Below, piece after piece: positions 1-12,000 of a stretch of 64,000 nucleotides of DNA. How positions within the stretch are numbered: position 1 is the first letter of the stretch; every line of letters begins with the position of its first letter. The position numbers and the translations under genes are program-made. This DNA is from Euwallacea fornicatus. Taxonomy: Eukaryota > Arthropoda > Insecta > Coleoptera > Curculionidae. The notes beneath the pieces were generated by a model. The model saw nothing but the letters and a program-made list of their open reading frames with translations, was not told where the DNA came from and did no database searches. The stretch is from the NCBI RefSeq assembly GCF_040115645.1, contig NC_089549.1:1550001-1614000 (forward strand), written 5' to 3'.

Positions 1-1980
1 GTAGTGTTGAGACACTGTGTCGGCACAATATACCTGCCTATTTTATTACCTACCTTTTTATGGTAAATTAACCTTACTCGATCTTTTGTTTAACGTTTAA
101 TGATACCTTTACTCTAAATTTTTGACTACGGGCGCAAAAGAATTTTAGCAACAATAAATTGGTGATTAGCCACCTCATGGTAGTCGTTACCAATTTGCGA
201 TGTAATATCAACGATAAAATTATGTTATTACAACCGAAGTCGGGAATAGTGTCTTCTAGCCAATAGTGATAGTTCTCGAGGTAGATGTGTACGTCTAGGA
301 CTTGCATCGTTCATTTCAGACTTTCCTACCCAATTATTGGGCGACTCATTACGCAAATTGAGTTATATAGAGTTAAGTCGTTTAACCATAAGTGTAAAAA
401 AATAATCACCTCTATTTCGCTGCACCCGAAACTCATAACGTGCATTTGACCCATGGTACTGCTTGGACTGTGGCAAGCCTTCTTGGCCTAACTTCTTGGT
501 TCGAGTGAATCACAAACTGGGATTTAGGTTTGATTCAAAATGATAGCCTGGAAGGCCACAGGTTCTGATCGAAAAACAGCAGTTTGTCCCAAAAATGGCA
601 ACCAGTGTGCCAGTGGTACTCTTTGGTGGTGAAGTCAAATTACACTAACTAAATAAATATTCAGCATACATTGCGAAAACTGCCGTCTGTTTTGGCTTAC
701 GTCATGTTGTTTTAACTCTGCGAATTTTTCACCGACTGGTCGGTATAAAGGTGTTCTCCACGGTCGGTTTTTATTGAAATTTTTTGATATTATAATATGT
801 GTTTTAATTATATATCTAAATAGCTTGTAGTTTAATTTTTTATAACTCTGCTCAAAAACGGATCTGGTTTTGTCTGCAGTTAGGATGATGAATTACCATT
901 GTTAATGGCACTCTTTTGCGAAACATTTTAGATGGAATGCAATAGAGATAAAGGAAATTCGATGGTAGCCTGAAACGCTTAATAACTACATGGTCGTTGA
1001 TGAATAGTAATTTTTTCTTAGGTACCCCAGAAGCTTGTTATATTATTGTTGCATATTTTACAAACTGACGTAGAACCAATATACGAAACTCGCGTCGGCC
1101 CTCAACCCAGCATGATAATTCCCATAGAAACGTCGAAATCAGAGCCGGGCATTGGCAAATTCTTTTATTTCAATGGAAATTATCTTCCTGGTAAAGTTGC
1201 CAGGACTTTGAGTGATTAGCCCTTAAGGCAGTAGGGAAATAACGCGAGGAGCTGGATTAAAAATGCACGAGCTTCTTTTATTTTGGGACATGTTGTAATT
1301 TAGAGAGAAAATATCGATTCTCTGGTTATTTTTACGTAAAAGAGCTCGTTTTGTTGCAAACACCTGAAGGATTCCCCGTTTAAGAGAAAAACGCAATTTT
1401 GTAAGTCAATGTACCCATTTCAAACATTCATTTCTGGGGTGCTGTCATCGAGGGACCTCAAACTTCTTAGCAGTCGTTTCTGAAGCAATCTTCATAAGAT
1501 TTTTCCTATTTTAACCTGAGGCTCTCCAAAAAAAAAAAAAAAACATTGCAAACTGAAGTGTGGAAAGTGCCTTTTCATTTCCTCAATGTTTAATCGAGTC
1601 TTTATTTTTCTCTTGGAGACTTCCAGCATTTCTGTTTTTATATTTACATCAATCCAAAGGACTTAACTTGAATGAGTCAACTTAATGGACAAGAGCAATG
1701 ATGATTTCTCAGCGTTTGCACCTATTTGTCTAAGCTTTTTTTTTCGTTTTTTTTTATCGAAGGTTCAAACGCACAGTTTAAATTTTTCGCATGTTTCGGC
1801 ATGCTTTGTAAAACGTAAAATCCATAAACTAACAAATGATGACAATGCCCTGCTCTTGTCAGCCAAAGCCCATATTTCACACAATGACAACGTTTAGGTA
1901 CACCTGTTTTTACTTCAACGTCCATTCGGATTTTACTGTCTTTTATTGCAAAACATGAAAGAAAAAGGTACAGAAATTAT
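1..1980. other. AT-rich intergenic DNA, nothing recognised
   Basis: No open frame here is longer than about 77 codons, and none resembles a known domain. There are A/T homopolymer runs (for example near 1528-1544). I see no RNA gene or inverted-repeat element. Confidence 0.5.
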
Positions 1981-2090
1981 GTCATAAATCCATAAATTTA
2001 AGTAGGCAAATTTACAATGCACTTCTTGTTGCCACCGACAGAAAAGATTAAAGGCCGATGATTCCTCCCTGAAGAATTAAAAACGAAAAT
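1981..2090 (+). repeat. Dispersed repeat family R1, copy 1
   Basis: This stretch of about 110 bp matches two other places in the window (2466-2580 and 60283-60390). The shared order is a 'gcaaatttac' block, a spacer, a 'taaaggc' block, then 'gatgattc' and 'gaggaattaaaaac'-like sequence. This copy is the most diverged ('tccctgaagaattaaaaac'). All three copies lie on the same strand. No coding capacity is visible. It could be the tail of a retroposon or part of a DNA transposon; the class cannot be settled from these copies. Confidence 0.6.
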
Positions 2091-2465
2091 AATGTGCAGA
2101 CCAATTTTAAGATATAGTAATTTTCCGTTTTTTTCTTCATTTTTAGGTCGTTAACAGATTCTGACTTCAAGAAAATTGTAATCTACACGTTCCTATCCGT
2201 ACTGATTTCGAAGGCATGCTTTTTAAATCACAGAAACTTGAATAGACTGGATTTTCCCCATCCATAATTTGAAATTTAGATAGTGCATAATATATATTTT
2301 TAATAACATTTGGCGAGGCAGTATGTTTTCGGTGTTGAAACTATCTAGTAGCAACCGCAAAAAAAGGGGGAATACCAATAGTCTATTTGTTGATTTTTGC
2401 AGGTATAGTATATTTCCTAATTAGTTGAGGTGAGGTTAGTTAGAAAAGTTCAACATACTTAGATA

Positions 2466-2580
2466 GATACCTAAAATTATATAAAAATGTAGGCAAATTT
2501 ACCATTCATTTATTATGCTCTTGTGAGTAACGGCACTTAAAGGCAAATGATTCATCGCTGAGGAATTAAAAACAAAATAT
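2466..2580 (+). repeat. Dispersed repeat family R1, copy 2
   Basis: This copy shares 'atacctaaaa', 'caaatttac', 'catttattat' and the near-identical core 'gattcatcgctgaggaat' with the copy at 60283-60390, and more loosely with the copy at 1981-2090. It lies about 375 bp downstream of copy 1 in the same orientation. Confidence 0.65.
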
Positions 2581-2776
2581 ATATTATTAATATTGTAGAG
2601 GACGACTATCAGACTTGGACCATCTGATCAATAAATTTTCCGATTTCACACCTTATTTTGAGCTTTTTGACTCGAGATGTGTGCAAAATGCACAGGTCTT
2701 GAATCGAATCATTTAAGCGAAACAATTCGTCCATTTTATCTTACCACCCCGTAAAATGATCAATCTGTCTGGAAAA

Positions 2777-3125
2777 TTATGTTCTAATAGAATGTAAAAT
2801 ATTAATCTGTCGATTTCCTAAGTGTCGGAGTAAGAGCTGATTCCAGAGATGACACTTCTTAATAGAGACAATGCCTCGTGGGGCCGTGGCCATAAAGTTC
2901 CATAAAGTCACTGGGTTGGGCTTTTCCTGAACATACTGTCGTATGTGTATTTTTCCGGGAATCGGAATGTCTTGTCCATGTGTTGACACTGCTTGAGTTT
3001 GTAAGGCCCATGTAGCACCTTATTCCGTTTAAGCTGAATTTTCCAAAATCTATCGAAAATCGTAAACGCTGCAAGAAATAACGATTTCGAGAACTTTCGT
3101 CAGGAATAATAGATTGTACGCTCAT
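2777..3125 (-). pseudogene. piggyBac-like transposase relic
   Basis: Minus-strand translation across two overlapping frames gives a block with 'GQDIPIPGKIHIRQYV' followed by 'EKPNPVTLWNF' and 'APRGIV'. This resembles the piggyBac-family core, where an acidic catalytic residue precedes a 'P..GR...rQYm..KP.p.g.k.f' stretch. Only about 110 codons survive, the frame shifts, and flanking transposase regions are not recognisable, so it is a dead fragment. No TTAA-flanked inverted repeats were found. The assignment rests on motif recognition from memory; a protein-profile search would settle it. Confidence 0.5.
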
Positions 3126-3272
3126 GCGTCATCACCTGATGATGAATTGTTACGCTCATCTTGAGCTTCGAGCTTTTATTTTGGTTCAGAACAAAAAAAA
3201 CATGATATACGTCACAGTTTTCAGAAAGTTGTTCGATATTTGAATTTTCGACATCCAAATTATAATACCGGA

Positions 3273-4015
3273 GACGCTCGGTAATGTAAACTGGTGATAA
3301 TGAAAACATTACGTTAATGTAAACAACTTGTACGTTCAATGACGTAAATAGTTCTTGGCAATGGTTAACATTACGAAAAGCTGGTTTAAATTTGTCGTTA
3401 TGTTGTGCTAAATTGGCAAACCATTAAAAAATGTTGGAACAATGTCTTTTGTACCAATGATCAAGATAAAGATAATGTTCCCTTAAGCGTAATTAGGGAA
3501 CAAATGCGATCCAATTCTGATGTTCTTGTCAGTGCGTCATTCGATGTTGTTGATTTATTAAAAATTGTGAATCCCCGCATTGTTTGCACTCCAGCTGATG
3601 TTGATTTATGGAATGCAGATAAGCACACGAATAATGTTAATAAGGAGGAAGGTATGGATAGTGATGTTACAATTGAAGTTAGAAGCGTAGTGACTAACAT
3701 TCAAGTTATGTAAGTTTTTAACTAAGCTTTAGATTGGGATGAAAGAAAAGAAGTATCATGCACGGTTATTTTAGTTTTTCCTACAGTGCGGTCGCAGGCA
3801 CTGGAAGACAATGCTGAGCGCCAATTTGCGCAGTTCAAAATTCAAAAATATATTTTTTATTTAAAAAGTACTTTTCATTTGATTTTTTAATCCATATTTA
3901 TTAGCAATTCTTTAATAAATCGTTTGTTATTTAAATCACATCCGCTAATGTGACCGTTTCGACAATGCGAACCACACTTGGTTTGAATTAGTTTCCATAA
4001 TCGAGCGCGTGCTGT
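3273..4015 (+). mobile_element. pogo/Tigger-like DNA transposon relic, copy 1 (3' part)
   Basis: The stretch is repeated in diverged form at 40257-40862. Shared blocks include 'cgctcggtaa', 'agttcttggc', 'ggttaacattacga', 'tgttgtg', 'caattaaaaaatg'-like sequence, and the downstream 'ccgctaatgt' and 'ggttt.aattagtt' blocks. The open frame at 3405-3713 has 'LNWQTIKKCWNNVF' early and 'TPADVDLWNADKH' later, which fits the C-terminal tail of pogo/Tigger/jerky-type transposases (Ti-x-x-cW, then an acidic D..lW...D stretch). No catalytic DDE core was found. It is a truncated relic in forward orientation. Confidence 0.5.
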
Positions 4016-5069
4016 GTTAATGGAGGTTCGCAGTTGCGAAACGCGTCAAAATTTCTGAACAAAAAATTTTTTGCTTCAAAATCGGAAAGTCGCAACGCGT
4101 CTCCGGTTGTGCGTTGAGAGATTCTCGCTTCCGACAAGATTTTACTCCTTTCGTTGAAACCAGAAGGAGCTATGCGTTGTCCAGTGCTCCGATTATTGCA
4201 CTTTACGCAAAATAACAATAAACAATTAATTTTTCGTCTGCGACTTTGGAGCCGCACTCCCCAGTGAACACAAATCACAGTCCTAACAATTCAACCTCAA
4301 AATTCTGCAGGAACGTGCTTAAAAATTAAAGCCCCGTGCGGCACCAAAACGCGTTCCACTGCGTAAAAATAAACTTGAACCGCACATATCGCCAGGGATC
4401 TAAGGAAGTTAAAAGTTTATCCATAAAATTCTTCCCGCTTATTAAACCGCACTGGAATCCTTATAGCAATTATTAAGAACGATCGGTTCTTCATAAGATA
4501 AAGTGATTTCTCAGGCGTTCATTGGAACTATTTACCAAACTGCGCTCCACCTTTGACGTTTATGATCGTCAGCAAATGGTAAAAAATAGAGAGGTAAGAA
4601 GCCAAGAATCAGCACTATCCGTGCCCGCTTATCTCTTGAAATATTTTGTTTATTTTCTGACACCAGTACCAACTCTCAAAATAGACATTCCATGAGTACG
4701 CTTCCTTGTTTGTTTTATTAATTACGTTTTCCACCTTAATCTAAATTCTGCTCGATCCCCATAAAATAACCTCCCCCCTCGCTCCATACACACCCACCCA
4801 CTCCCCGAATATCTCTTTTGCAAACTCATAATGGCAACCCCTCACCCATCCACCCCCCACCCTAATCCCGGCTAGTGTAAGCATCATAATCCGGCGAGTT
4901 GTCTATGTTCAAAAATGCAGCATCTTATCACCCCCTCCACTACCCCTGGACATTAATTCGGACCACCCCATTGGCCGAGAGCCGCCTATGCGAACTTGCG
5001 AAACTATACACGCACGTTGGACCCCCGAAATTATACCAGAGGACCCGGCAGTTCGAGATCTGTTCATTC
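4016..5069. other. Upstream intergenic region of the zinc-finger gene
   Basis: No supported coding sequence. Positions 4765-4880 form a pyrimidine- and C-rich tract ('cctcccccctcgctcc', 'cacccacccactccccg') just upstream of the proposed transcription start, unlike the AT-rich surroundings. Such a tract could be part of a proximal promoter, but no specific binding site can be named. Confidence 0.4.
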
Positions 5070-5102
5070 AGTTGCCGGTTGTCCATTACCGAAAGTAGTC
5101 GA
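5068..5102 (+). promoter_or_regulatory. Candidate Inr + DPE core promoter of the zinc-finger gene
   Basis: An initiator-type TCAGTT lies at 5068-5073 (A+1 at 5070). An AGTCG at 5097-5101 fits the arthropod downstream promoter element (RGWYV) at exactly +28 to +32. No TATA box lies 25-30 bp upstream. TATA-less Inr/DPE promoters are common for insect developmental regulators. A second TCAGTT at 5161 has no DPE at the right spacing. The match may be chance; 5' end mapping would decide. Confidence 0.35.
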
Positions 5103-5284
5103 CGGACCGAACGAGAGAAAAAGTACAAGAACGTCGCGTTGTGGCTCAGCGTTTAAACGGTCAGTTCAGGATTTGCCGGTCAGTGAAATGTTCGGTTAAA
5201 AATTCGGATGACGCCTCCGCAATGGGCTAAACACGTGTTGTTTTCCGTGTGTTTGTTTCTTTTCGTTTAATTTTCTTTCGTTTC

Positions 5285-5371
5285 ATGACTATGTCTCGCG
5301 TTGAGTTTGGCCTTTGCACTAGTTTCTTAACAAAACTACCACCGGACTTAACCACGTTGGTCATGTTATGA
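5285..5371 (+). other. Upstream ORF (28 codons) in the zinc-finger gene leader
   Basis: ATG at 5285 opens a 28-codon frame that ends at a TGA at 5369-5371. This is about 90 bases before the main start and in the presumed 5' untranslated leader. Two tiny ATG-stop frames precede it (near 5187 and 5221). Such uORFs often reduce translation of the main frame, but regulation here is only inferred. Confidence 0.35.
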
Positions 5372-5459
5372 TAGTGACAGAGTGACTGTTGTATTTTTAT
5401 TTGGACTATTATTTTTTTCCGTTTCAAAACTGAACTAGAGATAACCGTGCCGCAGTTAA

Positions 5460-8354
5460 ATGGCAAGCAGCAGTGGTGTTAACCAATCCTTCCAGCAGCA
5501 GTTTAAGTGTAATGAGTGTAGCTTGACGCTGAATTCGGCAGAATCGCTAGAAGTCCATCGCCAGTATCACGCAGGGAATTTAATGCAACAGTGGGCTGCA
5601 AAACCACAGAACGCGCAGGAGGAAAAGAATAACAACATGACGAAGCAAGCCGCGAACATCAAACGTGAGTTTGTTTCAAACAATTCTATGCAGAGTGATG
5701 GTTCTGATATGCAAAAGAGGAGCCCTGAGTATCAGCGCACCACCCCCGAGGCCATTTATACCCACCCACCGACCCCTCAAAGCTATCAAAGCGCTGCATC
5801 TCCCTATCAAAACAACGACAATTCCATATACTCTACTTCAAATTACTCAAATTTTCAAGTTGTGAAAAACGAGTCTGTTTCCCCGGCTTTTCAGCAGCCT
5901 AGCCATTTTTCACCATTTTCTCATTTTCCTGACCAACAACGTTATTCTGCTCCAATTGAATTTTTCCAAGCGGAGCAGAATAACTCCTACTCGAACGAGA
6001 CTCACTCCGGCAAAGTAATTTCTTCTAATTTTCGTTATAACCCTTATGTGCGACAGCAATACTATGATTCATCAAAAACTGCCCATCCGGGCAGCCCCAA
6101 CTATCCTCCCCAGCCGACCCCCTCCCCGAGCCCAAAACACTGTGATAAATGTGGTTTTATGTGTGAAACCGCTGCCCAGTTAATAGACCACACAAATCTT
6201 AATCATTTGAATAATCCCAGTAATCAGTATATGTTTGAACAACAGGCAACTGTTAAAGAGGAGGAAGTTTCTCAAAGCGAGATTCTGGACCTTGACTCCC
6301 AAAAAGTTGTTCATCCTGCGTGGGCAGAATCGAAGGAACCCAGCGATAAACGGCCAAATGGCGAACCTGGAAATTCTCATACCATTTCCACCATGTTAAA
6401 TCCTTGGCCTAGTCAAACCGCTCATCAACAGACTATGTTTCAAGCTGATCAGAATATTTACATAAACGATGCGGGGGATCAAAAATTGTTTAGTTTGCCA
6501 TCAATACATCAAGACAGCAAGTTGTTCTCTGCTGACCAAAAGATGTTTCCTGCACATCATGCAGAGAATCAAAACTTTATTAACGGCGGCGTATCGTCGT
6601 CATCTAATCCAGATATGGGTTCCGTAAACCAACAATATAGGTCATTCGAGCATTTATCACCCCCAGCTGCCAATTCTGTGATCAGCAGTTCCCAGGTGAC
6701 CCAAGTTCCTAGCACCACAACGCCAACCGTTTCATCCGGTACGAAAAGCGCTAATTGGAAAAGCAATGAAGCCCGAAGGCCTAAGACGTACAACTGCACC
6801 GCTTGTAACAAGTGGTTTACCAGCTCCGGGCATCTGAAAAGGCATTATAATACCACCTTGCATAAGAACGCCGTGAAATCTAGTGGCCAACCAGATCCGG
6901 CCACAATGCCTATTAGTGCCCACCATCATCCAGCTCGAGATTCTGCATCCAACAAAGACGACCGGCAAAACTCTAATAGTCCGCGCGAAGACTCTAGAGG
7001 GGATGATAGCAACGGAATGGCTCAATATGATTCCAGATTAGCCTCGATGTCTGGAATTATCCAGCCCTCGCCGAATGGGCCGTACGATCGGTCACCATCG
7101 ATGCACCACGCAACGCCGATGCACTCACCGTTGGGTCAGCACCATGGCCCGTTACCACATCCAGGCGCTTTAGCTGGACCCATGATGCCAAGCCCAGGAT
7201 TTTCTGGAATATCTAATGGCAGCCCCCCAAACGGGGACGCAGGTCTCTCGCCACAGGACACGAGAGGCCTTTTAACTTCGATGGCTCCATCAACCCATGG
7301 CTTCAACATGATGCCACAGCCCCACATGATGCCAATGGATGCGTCGCAGATTTCGATGTACCCAAACGGGTATGCCCCCCACGTTACGCAAGTTACGGCT
7401 ATCACCAACAACCCCAGTATTACTGGTGAAGAGCAGAACTATGTAGCCCAAGAGAACCAACGTCTTCCCAGTTTTGCGCATATCCAAGCGCATCGATTTG
7501 GAGGAGGTTATGCTAGCGTGGGGGGTTCGGGGTCCACGTCGACCCTACCTTCTATGAATTTCTTAAGTTCTTATGGAGTGGAGTTGAACGATGCTTCTAG
7601 ACAGTTGGTTTTAAGGGAAGAAGATGCCAATGGAAGATGTACGATGACCAATCTGGATAGGTTTGCCATTCTACCTCAGAGCGATGGAGTTGCCCAACAA
7701 CAAGTCTTCAACAGGGAAAATATTCTGTACAACATTTGCCCTAGCGAGCAGTTCTCCCCAACGTCTACCAATAACAACAACGATGTCTCCTTCAATGATA
7801 CCACTGGCAATACAGACGTCACTACGTACTTGAATGCCGACATCAATCACGAGGCTAATGTGCAATCGCAGGATGTCGTAACAGTACCGCCACAAGACGC
7901 TCAAGGAGAGAGCAAGGAGAACTACGAAGAAGGGAACGTGAGCACTCCAAGCACTCCTGGAACAGACGAAAACCAGGAGGAACTAAGCAAGACAAAGTGT
8001 TATGACTGTGATAAGGTTTTCAACCGTCCTTGCTACTTAACTCAGCATAACAAAACTTTCCATAGCGGCGACAAACCGTACAAGTGCCAAAGATGCGGCA
8101 AACGATTTTCAGATGAGGAAACTTTTGAGCGGCACTCTAGCAAGCATGCTGGAGACAAACCGCATAAATGCGAGAAATGCCCGAAAATGTTTAATCATAA
8201 AACTGACTTGAGAAGGCACATTTGCTGTCATACCGGCAGAAAGCCATACGCTTGCCAAACTTGCGGAAAAGGTTTCATCAGAAAAGACCATATGGTCAAA
8301 CACATGGACACCCATTTGAGGAAGAATCAGAAACTTAGTGCAATGAGAAGCTGA
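5460..8354 (+). CDS. C2H2 zinc-finger transcription factor, seven fingers, 964 aa
   Basis: One uninterrupted 964-residue frame with a good translation context (A at -3, G at +4). Finger 1 is near residues 17-37 (C-x2-C-x12-H-x3-H), finger 2 near 228, and finger 3 near 445 (C-x2-C-x12-H-x5-H, containing 'NKWFTSSGHLKRH'). A tight C-terminal array of four fingers lies near 847-955, joined by TGEKP-like linkers (SGDKP, AGDKP, TGRKP). Between them are long Q/S/N/P-rich and H/M/P-rich disordered stretches, as in insect nuclear regulators. It is probably a sequence-specific DNA-binding protein in the nucleus. I cannot name the orthologue. GC content is visibly higher than the surroundings. A 'gccgcag' just before the ATG could be a 3' splice site, so an upstream non-coding exon is possible. 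Targets and role in activation or repression are unknown. Confidence 0.93.
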   Translation: MASSSGVNQSFQQQFKCNECSLTLNSAESLEVHRQYHAGNLMQQWAAKPQNAQEEKNNNMTKQAANIKREFVSNNSMQSDGSDMQKRSPEYQRTTPEAIYTHPPTPQSYQSAASPYQNNDNSIYSTSNYSNFQVVKNESVSPAFQQPSHFSPFSHFPDQQRYSAPIEFFQAEQNNSYSNETHSGKVISSNFRYNPYVRQQYYDSSKTAHPGSPNYPPQPTPSPSPKHCDKCGFMCETAAQLIDHTNLNHLNNPSNQYMFEQQATVKEEEVSQSEILDLDSQKVVHPAWAESKEPSDKRPNGEPGNSHTISTMLNPWPSQTAHQQTMFQADQNIYINDAGDQKLFSLPSIHQDSKLFSADQKMFPAHHAENQNFINGGVSSSSNPDMGSVNQQYRSFEHLSPPAANSVISSSQVTQVPSTTTPTVSSGTKSANWKSNEARRPKTYNCTACNKWFTSSGHLKRHYNTTLHKNAVKSSGQPDPATMPISAHHHPARDSASNKDDRQNSNSPREDSRGDDSNGMAQYDSRLASMSGIIQPSPNGPYDRSPSMHHATPMHSPLGQHHGPLPHPGALAGPMMPSPGFSGISNGSPPNGDAGLSPQDTRGLLTSMAPSTHGFNMMPQPHMMPMDASQISMYPNGYAPHVTQVTAITNNPSITGEEQNYVAQENQRLPSFAHIQAHRFGGGYASVGGSGSTSTLPSMNFLSSYGVELNDASRQLVLREEDANGRCTMTNLDRFAILPQSDGVAQQQVFNRENILYNICPSEQFSPTSTNNNNDVSFNDTTGNTDVTTYLNADINHEANVQSQDVVTVPPQDAQGESKENYEEGNVSTPSTPGTDENQEELSKTKCYDCDKVFNRPCYLTQHNKTFHSGDKPYKCQRCGKRFSDEETFERHSSKHAGDKPHKCEKCPKMFNHKTDLRRHICCHTGRKPYACQTCGKGFIRKDHMVKHMDTHLRKNQKLSAMRS

Positions 8355-9060
8355 AAAGCTTTAAAATGAGGCGTCAGCTTGGACGTCAGTGAGTGTTACC
8401 AAAAACTGTCGAGCAGATAACATAAATTATTTATGTTCTGTGCTTAACAGTTTTAGGGAAAACTATTTCTAGTTAATTCAAAGAAAATTGATGTTTTTTT
8501 TGTGTACTTGTCCCCTAATGGAAGTTTTGCTTAAAAAGGTTGCTAAAAACGTGTATCATGAACTTGCTGACCAACTGGCACTCTACCTATTATTGTAAAT
8601 AATGAGTAGTTAATACTTCAGAAGTGTTGATTTGTTTCGAGCCAAGGGAGGGCAGTTTGACTTATTAATATTTTTTATTAATGTTTCGAGATTTTTTATG
8701 AACGTTGTATATATGTTTTCAAGGATTTCATCTAGGTCAGGAACTGGGTTATGGAGTTTTTGTTAGTTTTTCTTGCCAAAGTATTTAAACGTTTAATTAT
8801 TCCACCTTAAGTAATTATTTCATATATAGTGTGTTTCGAAATTAGTCTGCAATAATTTAACAGCACATTCTGCGTCGGAAAGTGTGACAAAAGTTCGAAG
8901 GTCCGAAAGCGCTTCAACTGCAACGCTTTGCAAAATATGTAAAAAATTCCAACAGTCCTTATCTTGGGAACGCAGCGTTTTTCAATCTAACTTCGTATGA
9001 ACTTTTTGTCACATTTTCAGGGGAGAATTTTCATCGCATATTAATTTCGGGAGACTCTGT
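8355..9060 (+). other. Probable 3' untranslated region of the zinc-finger gene
   Basis: AT-rich sequence directly after the stop codon, with no coding signal. No canonical AATAAA is evident before about 9110, where one sits next to a transposon-like end (9061). Another AATAAA occurs near 9558. The true cleavage site cannot be fixed from sequence alone. Confidence 0.3.
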
Positions 9061-12000
9061 ATACAGGGCGTCCCAACCCTAGATGATATCATCGCTTCAC
9101 ATACTAGAGAATAAAATTTTAGACTAAAAGTTTACGGTTAAAAAAGCTGCCTTCAAGGCTCACTCGCTTATACGCGGTGTGTCCAAAACAAAGATGCATT
9201 GAGTACCGTGCTAAAACAGTGAGGGGCGAATTTCGTGGAGGTCAAAAGGTTGCCCTTTAAGTGCAAAAGTCGATTTTTGCATGCAAGCAAGGACAAAAAC
9301 TCAACAGCTCCAGTGGGCTTCGTCGTTCTGTTGGTGGCACTGTGCACACACAGGATGGCCGAAAGTTGCCCAAACTGGCAATAATTTCACATTTTATCGC
9401 TAGAACATTTGCCGAGTGTTCACTCAACGGTAATCAGAAGAAACAAATGCGAACCACACGTTTTGAGCAAAATAAAGGGGTGTTCGATCCGTTCCGCCTT
9501 GGTTCTGTCTCTGAACGTGAATACGTATTGAAGGCGGCTTCTTTAATCATCATTTTTTCAATAAAGTTTGATCAAGTAACAATTTGAGCACCTAAATAGA
9601 ATTGAGACATCATGTATATTGAGATGTAAATATAAACGAGGACGATAATTTTCGTAAAAAAAAAATCTATAAAACAGTTCAAAATGGCAAAAAAAATCTC
9701 AAAGATTTAAAACTCTAAATTGTACTAGCATTATTAAGTTTCTCTGTATGATTATTTGACCACGATTTGTTGCCTTTAAGGGTTAATTATTTCGAAAAAA
9801 TATTTCTGTTGGTTTCGAAAAACTAACGAAAACCAGTTTCTTTTTAAAGAGATGTTATAGAAATAATTGCTCAATCACGAAGTTTTTCTTTATATCTTTA
9901 CAATACTAATCCAACAGCAATACCTCAGATATCTCAGTTATAAGAATAGATTATAAAATATTTATATATCAGAAGCTATACATTTAAGAACACTCTTAAT
10001 TAATGTCAATGTACAAACCTAGGGATTTAATAAGCAACAAATTTGACTTGTGGTGTAAAAATATTACTTAAATTTAATATTTTGGAGATTTAATAGTCGA
10101 GCCCGGAAAAGTTTTCGGATTTGATTTATTAAATAAATAAAATATTCGAAACATAAATAAAATGTTGACATTAAAACGGGGGGTGTTATCGTTTTGGAGA
10201 ATAAACCAGTCAGGCCCTATCAAACTATTTTTGCCCTGATGATGTTTACTTGCCAAAGCGATAAACCAATTGCAATAATACAGAACAACGCAAGTTTTTA
10301 TATATTATTTTAAAATAGGTGTGAATTGATGTACATACTGATGATTTGTTGACTATAGGTAATTAATAGTATCTTTTACAGATAACGTAACTACCTCAGT
10401 TAAATTGTGCCAATTTCCTTTTTACACTTAAAAAAGACGAATTGATGTGCCAGGTTTATGGACTAACTGTGGTTATAGTGTTTTTATAGTAAGTTTCCTA
10501 TTCCAACTTATTCTGGACATAAAATTTATTAAGGAAAAAGTTTTGAATTAATTCAATTATTTCTTTGTTGATTTGATGGCCACTTACTGTGCCGAAAAGT
10601 ATTACTTTTCGGTCGTCGGAGCGGAATATCAATCTTATGCCATTTCTCGTTATTTTTTAAAGATTTTTGACACTTGGATTTCAAGCTTAATACTTTTCTT
10701 TTAATATTTTTGAGTGTACCATTCTTACTTTGGGTTTTTTCAAATCGCCGTGCAAACTGGACTATTCGAGATAATTATTAGTCTGCGTCACTCTTTGATC
10801 CAAAACTTTTTCCAAAGTAACATGACTCGTGTTTCAAATTTCTGTGTTAAACTTGAGAACTAACTTATTTTTAGTGCAATTTGTATATTTTTGCGCCGAT
10901 TGAACAACAAAAATTTTTGCTAAGTTTACGAAAAGTCTCTAGGTGTTAGGTGGTTACCAAATTGTGTTGTTTTTGGAAAAACTAATTGTTTTTAAGGTGT
11001 ATTATTGTACAGTTATTATTTTTGATAGTAGTTATATTATTATTAAAGTTGTCTTATCTGGCGCAGGTATTCTTGAAAGTTTGGATTGTGTATTTTTTGT
11101 TAAGACTGAATTTCCATGTATCATTGTAAGGAATTTGTTACATTGCTTACTTAACTATTTGGAATAAGTATTTTTTTCTAATTTGTCTAGTTAGTAAGGT
11201 TTTCTATATAGTGTTTATTGATCTTTAGCCTGATTTTTATGTCAAATCCGGAGGAAATATTCTTTGAAAGAAAATGGCAGTTTTTTTTTCCTTAAAGATC
11301 TCTGATTTTTAGCAATAACGTTAGTCAATAACAGCCATTTTTATAGAGGTGTTTCTTGTTTCAAGAGTTACTTTATAAACTAATTTTCTTAAAAGACGTT
11401 ACATTCCACTGTAATTTACTGTGTTACTTTTTGTTTATTCATCTCTGGTAACTGTTTATGTTTTAAAGTAATCAGGCTATATTGGCAACTTGTCATTGAA
11501 TAAATGATAATTTCATTAATTTGGTTTTTTATTTATTGCCTATATTAATCCTTGTGGGGCGAAATATCCATATGACGCTGATCTACATAGTAAGATAATA
11601 TTAATTAAAATAACTTAATCATAAAATACCTATTTTTATTAATTGATATTCCAATTTTCCAAATTATAATCTGGGTGACCGAAAATATTAATGGCAATTT
11701 AAATTAGAAATTATCTTGAAAATTACCTATACCAAACTTATTATCTCTACTTATGTTATCCGAACACATTATGCCGAAAACTTGTGCCAGGAGGGAATAT
11801 GGGCGTGCAAAAGGTACGTATAGCAATTATTACTTTAGTTAAACATCTCTAATGCCCGATTATACGGGTTGACTGTGTAACGTATACTGACTTGTCCGGA
11901 AATTCGTGCCGTTCTTTACTAGGTGGTGCCAGGACAGGTTGGAATATATTTTAAATTTGCTCAGGACACGTTAATTCCTCTCAGTTGTTTCAGTATGTCT

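Noticed and set aside
9261..9587. 108-codon frame after the zinc-finger gene
   Set aside because: No recognisable domain or signal peptide; it lies beside a transposon-like end and shows no splice context.
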